DNA from: Chitinophaga oryzae
Lineage (GTDB): Bacteria > Bacteroidota > Bacteroidia > Chitinophagales > Chitinophagaceae
Length of the DNA stretch: 64,000 nucleotides
Assembly: GCF_012516375.2 (NCBI RefSeq)
Contig: NZ_CP051204.2
Coordinates: 62,001-126,000, forward strand
Direction of reading: 5' to 3'
Part shown: one piece after another, positions 7,890 to 16,731 of the stretch
Layout: the number at the start of each line of letters is the position of its first letter
Numbering within the stretch: position 1 is the stretch's first letter
Translations under genes and position numbers: made by a program
Notes under the pieces: generated by a model
Database searches by the model: none
What the model was told of the DNA's origin: nothing
Seen by the model: only the letters and a program-made list of their open reading frames with translations

Positions 7890-10448
7890 ATGACCCGTAC
7901 CTTGAAAACAATACTGCTGTTACTGCTGGCACTCATGCCGGCAGTAACACAAGCACAGCATAAAGCCGTCAGCACCGGCCCCGCCCCTTCCTGGCTGGTT
8001 CCCTGGCAGCCCAACCTCCAGCAAAAGCCCAACGCCAAACACATCAGCGACGGCTTCTACCTGCTGCTGGCAGAAACACAATACCACGCAGAACTGAAAA
8101 GCGACTACCATCACTACGTCCGCCAGATCGTTTCCGAAGCCGGCATTCAAAACGGCTCGGAAATATCGGTAGACTATGATCCGCAATACGAAAAACTGAC
8201 GTTCCACCGCATCGTCATCAAACGCGACGGCCGCGAAATCAACCGCCTCGCCGGCGCCTCCTTTAAAGTACTGCAGCAGGAAGAAGAACTCTCCCGCTTT
8301 ATCTACAGCGGCACCTACACTGCGTGGCTGATCCTGGAAGACGTACGCAAAGGCGACCAGATAGAATACAGCTATTCCCTTACCGGCGCCAACCCCATCT
8401 TCGATAACAAAATCGATGAAGAATATTACCAGGTGGCCGCAGAACCGGTGGTCAACTTCTACCGGAACATCATCGCCCGCCCCGGCAGGCAGCTGCACTT
8501 CAAAGCGTTCAACCAGGCTACAATGCCTCAACAACGCAACTGGAACGGGCTTACCGTCTACGAATGGCATAACATCAACCTGCAGGATACCGACAACTTC
8601 AGCAACCTGCCCTCGTGGTACAATCCCTTCGCCCGCCTGCAAATCAGTGAATACAACAGCTGGCAGGAAATAGCGCAGTGGGCGCAAAGGATCAATACCG
8701 TCGCACCTCCGGGCATTGCAGTCAAAAATAAAATCGCCGCCCTGAAACAACAGGCCGGTAACAGCAAGGAAGCCTACCTGCTGGCAGCCCTTCGTTTTGT
8801 GCAGGACGATATCCGCTACATGGGCATCGAAATGGGGGAATACTCCCACCGCCCCAATACACCCGATAAAGTACTGGCACAACGCTTCGGCGACTGTAAA
8901 GACAAGTCCCTCCTGTTGTGCACCCTGCTCAACGGAAACGGCATCAGCGCCAACATGGCCTATGTAAATACCGACCTGAAAGAGGCCGTCAGTCAACGGC
9001 TTCCCTCTCCCACCTCCTTCAATCATGCCATTGTTTGCGCCACGCTCGGAGACAAAACCTGCTGGCTGGATGCCACCCTCTCCTATCAGCGGGGCCGGCT
9101 GGCCGATTTCTGCGAACCGGACTTCCAACTGGCGCTGGTGATCACGGACACTGCTACCCGGCTAACACCGATCCGTAAAGAGAACAACGGGCATATTGTT
9201 ATCCGGGAAACGCTTACCCTGCCGGAGGAAGAAGGTCAGGACGGCTCCCTCCTGGCCAGCACCGCCTGGTACCGCGAAGACGCCGATGCGCAAAGAGCTG
9301 CTATGGCGTCCGCCAGCCTCAAGGACAAAGAAGCTACCTTCCTCACTTTCTACCGGAAGTTTTATGGAGAAATGACACTGAAAGACTCCCTCCAGCTGCG
9401 CGATGACGCTGACAGCAACATCTTCCGCACCCGGGAGCATTATGTGATCCGTCACCTCTGGAAAAAAGACAGCGCCAACCGCAAACTCCTCTTTTCCATC
9501 ATCGCCCAGTCACCATCAGACATATTGCCTTATGTGACAGACGAAAACAGGATGGTTCCCCTGGCCATTAAATACCCTTTTGACCAGGATTACCAGATCA
9601 TCATTAACACACCCATAGAATGGTCGCTGGATGAAAAACCGCTGCATATCAAAAACGACTACTATCAGTTCGACTTCACCGCTACCCGCACCGGCAAACA
9701 GATTGTACTCTCCTATTTCCTGAAGACGTTTCGGGACCATGTGCCGCCGGCATTTATGCCGCAGTATGCCCGGGAGGTGAAAGAAATACAAAAGACCACT
9801 TCGCTGGACCTGACGCTGAAGCCCGCCCTCCTGCAGCCTATAGGTCAGCCCGCAGGCAATGGCAACTGGCTGGCGATTGTGCTGGCCATCTGTGCCGTAG
9901 CGGTATTTGCCTACCTGGGCACGCAGTATTACAAACACTCTTTGCTGCCGGTGCAACATCCGCTGGACCCATTGCCCATTGGGGGTTGGCTGTCACTGCT
10001 GGCTATCGGGCTGGTATTCTCTCCCATGTCTGACGTGCTGTTCCTCTGTGAGGCAAAGGTGTTTAATTACGAAACGTGGACAAGCATCGCTGCTCGCAGG
10101 GATATAGGGAATGTCACAGTGGTACAGCTCTTCCTGGTCGGAGATATGGTGATACGGGTTTTTCTGCTGTGCTATTCGGTGCTACTGGCGGTGCTGTTCT
10201 TCAACAAAAGAGACACCTTTCCTTTTGCGCTGGCGACCTATTACTTTATCAATACGCTGTACCTGTTTTTCTTTCACCGTATTCATGGTTATTATTTCGG
10301 GGAAAGCACACAGGGAAATCTGCTTGATCCGGACTCCATTGTATGGCCACTGCTGCGCATGGCCCTCTGGGTACCTTATCTGCTGATGTCCCCGCGTGCG
10401 AAAGCAACCTTTATTATGCCGCATCCGGCGCTGCTGCGGGATAATTAA
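7890..10448 (+). CDS. DUF3857-transglutaminase-like protein with C-terminal DUF2569-like membrane domain
   Basis: The 852-residue protein has a signal peptide (residues 1-23), a DUF3857 beta-rich domain (about 60-230), and a transglutaminase-like core with a plausible catalytic triad: Cys336 in FGDCKDKSLLLC, His379 in FNHAIV and Asp394 in WLDATLSY. After a beta-sandwich region, the C-terminal part has about five hydrophobic segments starting near residue 658; the segment PLPIGGWLSLLAIGLVFSPM is typical of DUF2569. The bulk is therefore likely periplasmic and tethered to the inner membrane. Transglutaminase folds of this type are often peptidases or amidases; the substrate is unknown. Its TAA stop overlaps the stop of the convergent Dabb gene. 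Confidence 0.88.
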   Translation: MTRTLKTILLLLLALMPAVTQAQHKAVSTGPAPSWLVPWQPNLQQKPNAKHISDGFYLLLAETQYHAELKSDYHHYVRQIVSEAGIQNGSEISVDYDPQYEKLTFHRIVIKRDGREINRLAGASFKVLQQEEELSRFIYSGTYTAWLILEDVRKGDQIEYSYSLTGANPIFDNKIDEEYYQVAAEPVVNFYRNIIARPGRQLHFKAFNQATMPQQRNWNGLTVYEWHNINLQDTDNFSNLPSWYNPFARLQISEYNSWQEIAQWAQRINTVAPPGIAVKNKIAALKQQAGNSKEAYLLAALRFVQDDIRYMGIEMGEYSHRPNTPDKVLAQRFGDCKDKSLLLCTLLNGNGISANMAYVNTDLKEAVSQRLPSPTSFNHAIVCATLGDKTCWLDATLSYQRGRLADFCEPDFQLALVITDTATRLTPIRKENNGHIVIRETLTLPEEEGQDGSLLASTAWYREDADAQRAAMASASLKDKEATFLTFYRKFYGEMTLKDSLQLRDDADSNIFRTREHYVIRHLWKKDSANRKLLFSIIAQSPSDILPYVTDENRMVPLAIKYPFDQDYQIIINTPIEWSLDEKPLHIKNDYYQFDFTATRTGKQIVLSYFLKTFRDHVPPAFMPQYAREVKEIQKTTSLDLTLKPALLQPIGQPAGNGNWLAIVLAICAVAVFAYLGTQYYKHSLLPVQHPLDPLPIGGWLSLLAIGLVFSPMSDVLFLCEAKVFNYETWTSIAARRDIGNVTVVQLFLVGDMVIRVFLLCYSVLLAVLFFNKRDTFPFALATYYFINTLYLFFFHRIHGYYFGESTQGNLLDPDSIVWPLLRMALWVPYLLMSPRAKATFIMPHPALLRDN

Positions 10449-10768
10449 ATGGTTTCAGAATCGAAGACCACCACCCGGGACCAGTACTGTTTGCACTGCT
10501 CTATAAAATTGATATGCACAGGGTGCGCCTGGTAACGATCGTGCGCTTCCAGGTTTTCAAACACGCATAGCATACAGTAGTCATAATCTTTGTCGATGGT
10601 AGGGCTGTCTACCACCGGCGCCGGTTTGCCTACGTTAAAAATAGCGATGTCATCGATCGTATGCAGACTGCTCACACCTGCTTCAAAACGTCTTCTGTCG
10701 TCTTCAGACAATCCGGGTTTCAGATAAAAATTCACCACGTGTACGAGCTTTTTCTCTAATGCTTTCAT
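10445..10768 (-). CDS. Dabb-family (stress-responsive alpha/beta barrel) protein
   Basis: This 107-residue cytosolic protein has the Dabb pattern: a first strand with VHVVNFYLKPGLSEDDRRRF, a helix, a strand with YDYCMLCVFEN, then LEAHDRYQAHPVHINFIEQC. Dabb proteins are dimeric ferredoxin-like folds, sometimes enzymes and sometimes binding proteins, and their role here is unknown. It follows the ABC permease by 24 bases and may be the last gene of that transcript. The last four bases, 10445-10448 (ttaa), are shared with the stop of the convergent transglutaminase gene. Confidence 0.88.
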   Translation of the reverse strand: MKALEKKLVHVVNFYLKPGLSEDDRRRFEAGVSSLHTIDDIAIFNVGKPAPVVDSPTIDKDYDYCMLCVFENLEAHDRYQAHPVHINFIEQCKQYWSRVVVFDSETI

Positions 10769-10792
10769 GCTTAATATTTTAGATGATAGTAA

Positions 10793-11989
10793 TCAGGATT
10801 CTTTATTGACGTAGCGGTTGACCGTCAGCAGGTTAACGATATATACCAACCCGAGTACCAGCACCGTTCCGGCAACTACGCCGGGGCCGGGCCATGCACT
10901 CACCACCATGTCATGTTTGGCCAGCACCGCGGCGGTCATATACTGCAATGCGGCCAGCAGCAGTAAACATACTATCCCGATGATAATATACAGCGGTACA
11001 AACTGTTTCAGCAGGTATCTTTTCAGCTGGCGGGGAGCCGTGCCCAGCATGACCAGCAATTGTATTTCCCGCTTGCAGGAAGCAATGATCAGCTGGATGA
11101 ACATACTGAATACAAGCATCGCAAACAGCAGTAGTATCAGCCCGAAGAAGCCGATCACGGATACAATGGTCTGTACGATCAGGCGTGTTTTACTGAATTT
11201 GAGCTTGTCGAGGTTGGTCGTATAGCCATTATCGTCCAGGAACTTCACCAGCGTGGGGTTAGACGGGTCCGGCGTTTTGATGATCACGCGGGACACAGGC
11301 GCTTCGCGGGTGGTGCCGTATTTGTCATTGGCCCAGGACATAAAGGAAGCAGGCACCAGGAAGGACGAAATCCTGTCTGAGAAGCCCACCACATGCCCAA
11401 TAAATGGTTCCTGGGTGATGTTATTGGAGATAACCACCTGGAGGGGCAGCGCCTTGACAGTTTCCTGCGAAATCTGCGGCAGGTCCTGGCTGAGCGAAAA
11501 CCCGAAGTTATACAGGTTGAGGAAGTCGCTGGGGAGGATAATGGGAATGGTACGGTCGCCGGCGCTCCATTTCCAGTCGTCGTCTTTTACGTCCAGGAAG
11601 CTGTCGGGCACCGATTCGAAGAACATGTCCGTAGCAAAATGCAGGTCCCCGGGGGCCTGCACCACCACTTTAAACCGGCTGGAAGTGATTAACCCGAACG
11701 ACTGCACGAAGGGCTGGGCTTTGATCCGGTCTGTTTCTTCCGGGGTGAAGGCGCTTTTACCGCTTTGTCCCATGATGGCGTTGGTGATTTTTTTGTTGAT
11801 CACCAGGAAGTCGGCCGTCTCGTTCTGGTTTTTAGCGCTGTACAGCAGTTGGTTGAAGTTGGAGTGTACCTGTATGGCCACCAGTATCAGCAGCATAGCG
11901 ATGCCGAGGCCCACGGAGGCCATCAGGAAGCGGCTTTTGCCAATGCCGGTGTGAATTATCTTTTTTAGCAGTTCAAAAAACGGGCGCAT
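10793..11989 (-). CDS. ABC transporter permease, FtsX/MacB-type
   Basis: The 398-residue protein has one N-terminal membrane helix (SRFLMASVGLGIAMLLILVA, about residues 19-38), a large extracytoplasmic domain to about residue 265, and three helices in the C-terminal third (IVSVIGFFGLILLLFAMLVF; IIIGIVCLLLLAAL; GVVAGTVLVLGLVYIVNLL). This 1+3 layout is that of the MacB/LolCE/FtsX family, which move lipoproteins or drugs or transmit signals. The residues after the second helix (SCKREIQLLVMLGTAPRQL) form the coupling helix that touches the ATPase. It starts 9 bases after the ATPase gene ends. No membrane-fusion partner is next to it. Confidence 0.85.
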   Translation of the reverse strand: MRPFFELLKKIIHTGIGKSRFLMASVGLGIAMLLILVAIQVHSNFNQLLYSAKNQNETADFLVINKKITNAIMGQSGKSAFTPEETDRIKAQPFVQSFGLITSSRFKVVVQAPGDLHFATDMFFESVPDSFLDVKDDDWKWSAGDRTIPIILPSDFLNLYNFGFSLSQDLPQISQETVKALPLQVVISNNITQEPFIGHVVGFSDRISSFLVPASFMSWANDKYGTTREAPVSRVIIKTPDPSNPTLVKFLDDNGYTTNLDKLKFSKTRLIVQTIVSVIGFFGLILLLFAMLVFSMFIQLIIASCKREIQLLVMLGTAPRQLKRYLLKQFVPLYIIIGIVCLLLLAALQYMTAAVLAKHDMVVSAWPGPGVVAGTVLVLGLVYIVNLLTVNRYVNKES

Positions 11990-11998
11990 GGAAAAACA

Positions 11999-12649
11999 TT
12001 AAAGCTGGTAATGAACATCGTAGGAAAAATGCTGGTCATCATCCAGGTCGGTTAAAATAAACCCGGCGTTGCGGGCTTTACATTCCTCTGCGATGAGGCT
12101 GGCGGCACGGCGGGTATTTTCCTCGTCGAGGTGGCTGAAGGGTTCGTCCATCAGCAGCCACCGGAAGGGCTGCGACAGCGCCCGGATAATGGCGATGCGT
12201 TGCCGTTCGCCGTACGACAGTGTTTTGCTGCTTTGTTGCAGTACATGCGTCACATTGAGGCGGGCGGCCATTTCCCTGATTTTTTCCGGGGAGCAGTACG
12301 GGTTGGGCAGCATCACCCTTTTGAGGTCGATGTTTTCGACGGCGGTGAGCTGTTCAAACAGCCGCAGGTCCTGGAAGATGATACTGATCTGTTGCTGCCG
12401 CATGGCGGCCAGTTCATTTTTATTATAAGCGGGCCATGGCCGGTTATCGACCAGCACCGTGCCCGTATAGTCGTAACGGATATGGTAGAGATAGTGCACA
12501 AGGGTTGTTTTCCCCGTGCCGGAGGGGGCTTTTATTTTCACAAAGCTGCCGGGGCTGAAGGTGACATCCTGGTTCCAGATGCCCGAGGAGCGCTGTAGCA
12601 GCTTGTCCTTCAGGGGGATGGGCAGCAGGTGTTGTATCTGAATTTGCAT
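11999..12649 (-). CDS. ABC transporter ATP-binding protein
   Basis: The 216-residue ATPase has a Walker A motif, APSGTGKTTL near residues 39-48, a Q-loop IIFQDLRLFEQLTAVEN, a signature LSYGERQRIAIIRAL and Walker B WLLMDEPFSHLD. The signature has Tyr where most have Gly (LSGGQ), and the Walker A lacks the first Gly. It is short, with no extra C-terminal domain, as in LolD/MacB-type ATPases. It pairs with the following permease gene. Together they would form an ATP-driven inner-membrane machine, most likely working on lipoproteins or a periplasmic signal; the substrate cannot be deduced. Confidence 0.9.
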   Translation of the reverse strand: MQIQIQHLLPIPLKDKLLQRSSGIWNQDVTFSPGSFVKIKAPSGTGKTTLVHYLYHIRYDYTGTVLVDNRPWPAYNKNELAAMRQQQISIIFQDLRLFEQLTAVENIDLKRVMLPNPYCSPEKIREMAARLNVTHVLQQSSKTLSYGERQRIAIIRALSQPFRWLLMDEPFSHLDEENTRRAASLIAEECKARNAGFILTDLDDDQHFSYDVHYQL

Positions 12650-12688
12650 ATGCCGAGCTGATTAACAGATCCCAATATAAATAAAAAG

Positions 12689-12715
12689 GGCCGGAGCAGC
12701 TTAGTTGCTCCGGCC
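12689..12715 (-). terminator. terminator downstream of the DUF4836 gene
   Basis: Bases 12689-12698 (ggccggagca) pair exactly with 12706-12715. Read on the minus strand, the stem is followed by a T-rich run (from 12688 downward). It separates the DUF4836 gene from the ABC transporter genes on the same strand. Confidence 0.85.
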
Positions 12716-12745
12716 TGTATAAATATTTGAAAGGTAAATCGCCGA

Positions 12746-14587
12746 TTAGTGTGCAACAGCGCTGTCAACAGCGGGGGCGGCGTTGGCAGCATCCATCGTT
12801 GCATCTGCTGCTGCGTCTGCCGGGGCGGCAAACAGGCTGTCTTCCATAGCTTTCTGTCTTGCTTTTTTAGCCTCCATTACTTTGGCAGCTTCAGTGCCGA
12901 AGTTAACCAGCTGTACCAGGCTGTTTTCATCCTTGTTTTTGAAGTTGAGGATGATTTCAGATTTGGAAACGTCGCCGCTGGTATTTTTAACGACCATGGT
13001 AACGTCTTTCAGCAGGCCTTTCAGTTTCCGGAGAAGACCTTTTTCTTCATCGCTGTCAGCTTTATCTTCCGGGATAGCGCCGATAACCTTTTCCAGGTCT
13101 GCGTAGCCACCCATCATGCTGCCTTTGATTTTGCTTTCGATGCCTTCCGGCAGTTTGATGCTGCCTTTACCCGCCAGGTAGTCCTGCAGCAGTACGCTGT
13201 CGGAGCCTACGGTGATGAATTTCTCGGTGATAGATACGGCAGGCATGCCCATAGCGGCCATATTAGAATTGGCGTATACGTAGCGGTCGCCTTCCTTGGT
13301 GAACATTTCTTTCAGCATCGGGGAAGTCATTACTTTATTGAATGCCTCCTTGTTGCCTACTTTCAGGTTGAAGATCCATTTGGAAGTAAGTTCTTCGTGG
13401 AATTCGCCGGGGTAGTATTTGGACTCTTTCTTCTCAACGGCCATGTCGGACACCACATAGGTGAACTGGCCTTCGAAAGCGTTCAGGATATCGTCCATGG
13501 ACAGGCCGGATTTAGCCAGGAACATGTTAACGATGCCGTCCATACCGGTAGATTTAACGATTTCGCCCACCATGTGGAAGTCGAAAGCGTAGGAAGTGAA
13601 GCCGGTGATATTCTGGGAAGGATACTTCTTCAGCATATCCAGGTCGATTTCCTTGTTACCGTATTTTTTGTAGATGCTGGCAATTTCTTTACCCATGTAG
13701 TAGTTGCCGTTAGCTACGATCCTGCCTTTTTCAAAGGTGGAGGTACCGGTGTAATAGGTGCCTTCCATCAGTTTTTTGAAGTTGGCCGGGATCATGGTGA
13801 GCATACCGCTGTTGTAGATCGCTTCCGGGTTGATGAAGATGCTCATATCGGCATTTTCCTTCAGCATTTTGGCGAATGGTTCGAGCGTACCGGCGCTTTC
13901 GTCTTTTTTCAGGTGGAAAAGGTGATCTACCTCTGCAACCAGCACTTTGGTTTCCGCTTCTTCTTCCGCAGTAACAAGGGCTACCGGGGTAGCGGTGGCG
14001 GCGCTGTCTACCTGTACCTCTTCAGAGTCGCCGTCTGCGCCTGGCAGACCGGGGGTACCAGCCGGAGCATATTTATCAATACCATCAGGGATGGCCGTCA
14101 GGAAAATGACAGTGCCTTTGTTCCAGGCAACCACGCCTTTGCTTTCTTCTTCCACGATGTATTTGAAGTCGCTGCCGGATTTCAGGGAGAAGTTTTTCTC
14201 ACTTTTTTTCAGGAAGGCTTCAAACTTGTCGGCGTCAGCGAGGCTGGCGGTGGCGCTGATGTAGGATTTGGTAGTGTTACCCTGGCCCGGGAAAATGAAG
14301 GACACAAAGAAGTGGCCTTTCAGGTCGACACCGGAATTTTCGGCATCTTTCCAGGCTTTCATCGCTTCACTGGACGTGTCTTTGGACTGCACGGCAGAGA
14401 ACAGCTTGTCCATGGTGAGTCCGTTGGTAGCCAGTTTCTGGGTAATTTCTTTGGCGTTCAGGTCAATCACTACGCCGGCTGTTTTGGGGATGTGTTTACT
14501 TTCTTCCGGTACCTTGGTGGAGCAGGACGACAGCACTACCGCTGCAGTTACAGCGGTTAACAAAACTTTGGAAATTGTTCTTTTCAT
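12746..14587 (-). CDS. DUF4836 family lipoprotein
   Basis: From the ATG at 14587 the protein has 613 residues and a lipoprotein leader, MKRTISKVLLTAVTAAVV then LSSC. The family start is visible as HIPKTAGVVIDLNAKEIT, and FEGQFTYVVSDMA is also typical. DUF4836 proteins are surface or periplasmic lipoproteins common in Bacteroidota, with no known reaction. The C-terminal 30 residues are rich in Ala and Asp, a likely flexible tail. Upstream in-frame codons to 14653 would put 22 residues before the leader and are rejected. The antisense frame here is open for over 600 codons, but it is a composition artefact. Confidence 0.88.
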   Translation of the reverse strand: MKRTISKVLLTAVTAAVVLSSCSTKVPEESKHIPKTAGVVIDLNAKEITQKLATNGLTMDKLFSAVQSKDTSSEAMKAWKDAENSGVDLKGHFFVSFIFPGQGNTTKSYISATASLADADKFEAFLKKSEKNFSLKSGSDFKYIVEEESKGVVAWNKGTVIFLTAIPDGIDKYAPAGTPGLPGADGDSEEVQVDSAATATPVALVTAEEEAETKVLVAEVDHLFHLKKDESAGTLEPFAKMLKENADMSIFINPEAIYNSGMLTMIPANFKKLMEGTYYTGTSTFEKGRIVANGNYYMGKEIASIYKKYGNKEIDLDMLKKYPSQNITGFTSYAFDFHMVGEIVKSTGMDGIVNMFLAKSGLSMDDILNAFEGQFTYVVSDMAVEKKESKYYPGEFHEELTSKWIFNLKVGNKEAFNKVMTSPMLKEMFTKEGDRYVYANSNMAAMGMPAVSITEKFITVGSDSVLLQDYLAGKGSIKLPEGIESKIKGSMMGGYADLEKVIGAIPEDKADSDEEKGLLRKLKGLLKDVTMVVKNTSGDVSKSEIILNFKNKDENSLVQLVNFGTEAAKVMEAKKARQKAMEDSLFAAPADAAADATMDAANAAPAVDSAVAH

Positions 14588-14743
14588 AAAAGATATAAGA
14601 GTTAATAATTGACTATGGTAGGGATACCGACCATTTGACCAGTACATTCCCACAATCGTGGTATTTCGGTGGTGCGAAAGTACGCATATTTTTGTAGCTT
14701 ATATGTCTCTATTTTTTTGGGACAACTATGCCACATACAATAT

Positions 14744-14771
14744 TTTGGGATCATTATAGTTAATACCTTTG
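14744..14771 (+). promoter_or_regulatory. candidate Bacteroidota-type promoter for the yciI-like gene
   Basis: TACCTTTG at 14764-14771 matches the -7 consensus TAnnTTTG exactly. A TTTG at 14744-14747 lies 16 bases before it, somewhat closer than the usual 19-21. The transcript would start near 14776, just before a short upstream open frame. Confidence 0.45.
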
Positions 14772-14780
14772 TTACTTACT

Positions 14781-14825
14781 ATGAAACAAACATCTAAAAC
14801 CATCGAAAAACCTTTATGTTCCTGA
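14781..14825 (+). other. 14-codon upstream open frame overlapping the YciI start
   Basis: An ATG at 14781 opens MKQTSKTIEKPLCS and stops at TGA 14823-14825. The YciI start (14816) lies inside it in another frame. It begins about ten bases after the -7 box. It may be a leader peptide that couples translation, or a chance frame. Confidence 0.3.
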
Positions 14826-15094
14826 TTCTCCTACAGTACATCCGACCGGTAGCGGCGGTAGAGCACTTTATGGAAGCGCATACAGCGTTCCTGCAAAAAT
14901 ATTATGACAATGGTAAATTCATCCTGTCGGGCAGGCGAAAGCCCAAATCCGGGGCGCTGATCCTTTGCCAGGCTTCGAGCCGTAAGGAAGTGGAGCAGAT
15001 CATGAGTGAAGATCCGCTGGAGAGAAACCAGCTGGCCATGTACGAGATCATAGAATTTGAACCTACCGCCTACGCCACCGCTTCCGCCAGATAG
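14816..15094 (+). CDS. YciI-family protein
   Basis: The 92-residue protein begins MFLILLQYIRPVAAVEHFM and has the family pattern: a strand, then AHTAFLQKYYDNGKFILSG, then EVEQIMSEDPLERNQL. YciI-like proteins are small dimers with a ferredoxin-like fold; some act as dehydrochlorinases or are accessory to two-component systems, but most have no known role. The His in the AHTAFL helix and an Asp in the SEDP motif are the usual active-site residues and both are present. It stands alone between the DUF4836 gene (divergent) and a convergent SRPBCC gene. Confidence 0.9.
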   Translation: MFLILLQYIRPVAAVEHFMEAHTAFLQKYYDNGKFILSGRRKPKSGALILCQASSRKEVEQIMSEDPLERNQLAMYEIIEFEPTAYATASAR

Positions 15095-15145
15095 TCTTTC
15101 CTTTTTTGCCGGCTTTCGTTTATTTCTTTCCGTTGGGGCTGATGC

Positions 15146-16162
15146 TTACTGCATAAAGTAAATGACCTTCGTCAGCCATTTGCTGCTATCCTTCTCTTTG
15201 CCCGGATCTGTTACATACATCTCCATGGTGGGCGGAATTACTTTTTTACCCTTTTTTTCTATGAACTGCTGGATCGCTACGTGGGCATTGGCGATTTTAT
15301 CGTAAGGTCCGTAGTAGTCCACATAGGCGGCCTGGGCGGCAGGCAGTGTGATGATTTCGAAGCCAGGGCCCAGGGTGCTCCCTTCCGGCACCGGTATGGC
15401 AGCTGCCATGTCTGTTTCCCGTTTTCTTTCATCCCAGGTGTAAAAAAGGCCACAGGGCACACCCGGCTGGAGCTTTGCGGTTGTGGCCGCTTTGTAGATG
15501 CGCTCCAGGTTGGTCCGGTAATAATCGGAGATGCCTTTGAAAGGCACTGTTTTCCGGACGGCAGCGTAAGTGGTGGCCGGATAATCCATTTCCCGCACGG
15601 TGACATTGATTCCGTTGGGGGTCCCGGGCCCGTTCTTATCGGCCTCTGCCATACTTTTAAGGTTGCTGAGCCCTTTAGCAAAGTCTTCTTCCAGTGCACC
15701 TTTCATAAAAAGGGCCATCACATTCTGCGGGCGGTCGTAATGGGCGTCGAAGCCCCATACCACCCTGGTTTTGCCGGCAGCCTCCGAGAGCTGGAAGTAC
15801 ACGTCCGACTCAGAACGGAACGGAGAAATAAATGTCAGTTTCTGTTGAACGGACTTATAAGGATCGAGCGAGAGATGCTGAAGTTTGCCCTCTCCTATCT
15901 TCTCGCCTTTCCAGGAACTTACGGCCCCCACAGTACCGTCATCTCCGGTGATGGTGTATTCCGCGGTGGAATCCATCATTTTCCAGGTATTCCATTGGTT
16001 GAACTTCTCGAACCGGACAATATCATTCCACACGACAGATGCCGGTGCATTGATCTCCACCGAACGTTCCACGTGCATTTGGGTAGGGGCAGCAAAAATG
16101 AGTATAATCAGTACAAGCAAGAGAATACCTACAATCCAGGCAAGTGCTTTTAAGACTTTCAT
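15146..16162 (-). CDS. membrane-anchored SRPBCC + GyrI-like ligand-binding protein
   Basis: An N-terminal helix (residues 4-25, LKALAWIVGILLLVLIILIF) anchors the 338-residue protein. Next comes an SRPBCC (START/polyketide-cyclase-like) domain with VERSVEINAPASVVWNDI and FEKFNQWNTW at about residues 32-165. The C-terminal half, from VTVREMDYPATTYAAVRK to the end, is a GyrI-like small-molecule-binding domain (also called effector-binding domain), with YVDYYGPYDKIANAH near residue 288. Both domains bind hydrophobic small molecules in known families. No catalytic role is apparent. The gene is alone, convergent with yciI. Confidence 0.85.
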   Translation of the reverse strand: MKVLKALAWIVGILLLVLIILIFAAPTQMHVERSVEINAPASVVWNDIVRFEKFNQWNTWKMMDSTAEYTITGDDGTVGAVSSWKGEKIGEGKLQHLSLDPYKSVQQKLTFISPFRSESDVYFQLSEAAGKTRVVWGFDAHYDRPQNVMALFMKGALEEDFAKGLSNLKSMAEADKNGPGTPNGINVTVREMDYPATTYAAVRKTVPFKGISDYYRTNLERIYKAATTAKLQPGVPCGLFYTWDERKRETDMAAAIPVPEGSTLGPGFEIITLPAAQAAYVDYYGPYDKIANAHVAIQQFIEKKGKKVIPPTMEMYVTDPGKEKDSSKWLTKVIYFMQ

Positions 16163-16248
16163 AACTCCGGGGAATTGATTACAATAAAAATACGCTTTTT
16201 TATCGTGCTCCCGCCGGAGGTGTTGGCATCAATGATAAACGGTTCGGG

Positions 16249-16731
16249 TTATTCTTTTTCCTTTCTTTTTTCTGAATATTGCTTGTCGGCTTCTGTGGCC
16301 TGTTCAAAGTCCAGGATCACAGAGTTGATACAGTAGCGGAGCCCTGTTGGCGGCGGTCCGTCATCAAAAACATGCCCGAGGTGAGACCTGCAGCGGCCGC
16401 ACAATACTTCGGTGCGGTGCATGCCGTGACTGTTGTCGGGGGCATAGATAACGCTGGCTTTGGCTACCGGCTCAAAAAAGCTGGGCCAGCCACAGCTACT
16501 CTCAAATTTGGCATTGGATACAAAAAGCGGATGGCCACAGGCAGCACAGTAGTAGGTTCCTTTTTCATTGCTATTCCAGTATTTGCCGGTAAATGCCCAT
16601 TCTGTTCCTTTTTCTCTGGCGATATTGTAAACTTCCGGCGGTAAGATCTTTTTCCATTCGTCATCCGTTAAGTTAACCTTACTTGTATCCGAATGGGAGT
16701 AAACGTCTCCCTTCTTTTTTCCTTCTTCCAT
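16249..16731 (-). CDS. msrB: peptide-methionine (R)-S-oxide reductase
   Basis: MsrB reduces the R form of methionine sulfoxide in proteins. The 160-residue protein has the zinc-binding pairs Cys62/Cys65 (YYCAACGHPLF) and Cys111/Cys114 (LCGRCRSHLGHVF), the motif SSCGWPSFF at residues 78-86 and the catalytic Cys134 in RYCINS. No signal peptide is present, so it acts in the cytosol. A resolving cysteine may be Cys80. The first 20 residues are Lys- and Asp-rich and vary in the family. Confidence 0.95.
   Translation of the reverse strand: MEEGKKKGDVYSHSDTSKVNLTDDEWKKILPPEVYNIAREKGTEWAFTGKYWNSNEKGTYYCAACGHPLFVSNAKFESSCGWPSFFEPVAKASVIYAPDNSHGMHRTEVLCGRCRSHLGHVFDDGPPPTGLRYCINSVILDFEQATEADKQYSEKRKEKE

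Noticed and set aside
12749..14560. Open frame of about 600 codons on the plus strand, opposite DUF4836
   Set aside because: It has no start context or recognisable domain, and its composition (Phe, Val, His-rich) is that of an antisense frame of a real gene. The DUF4836 lipoprotein on the other strand is clear.
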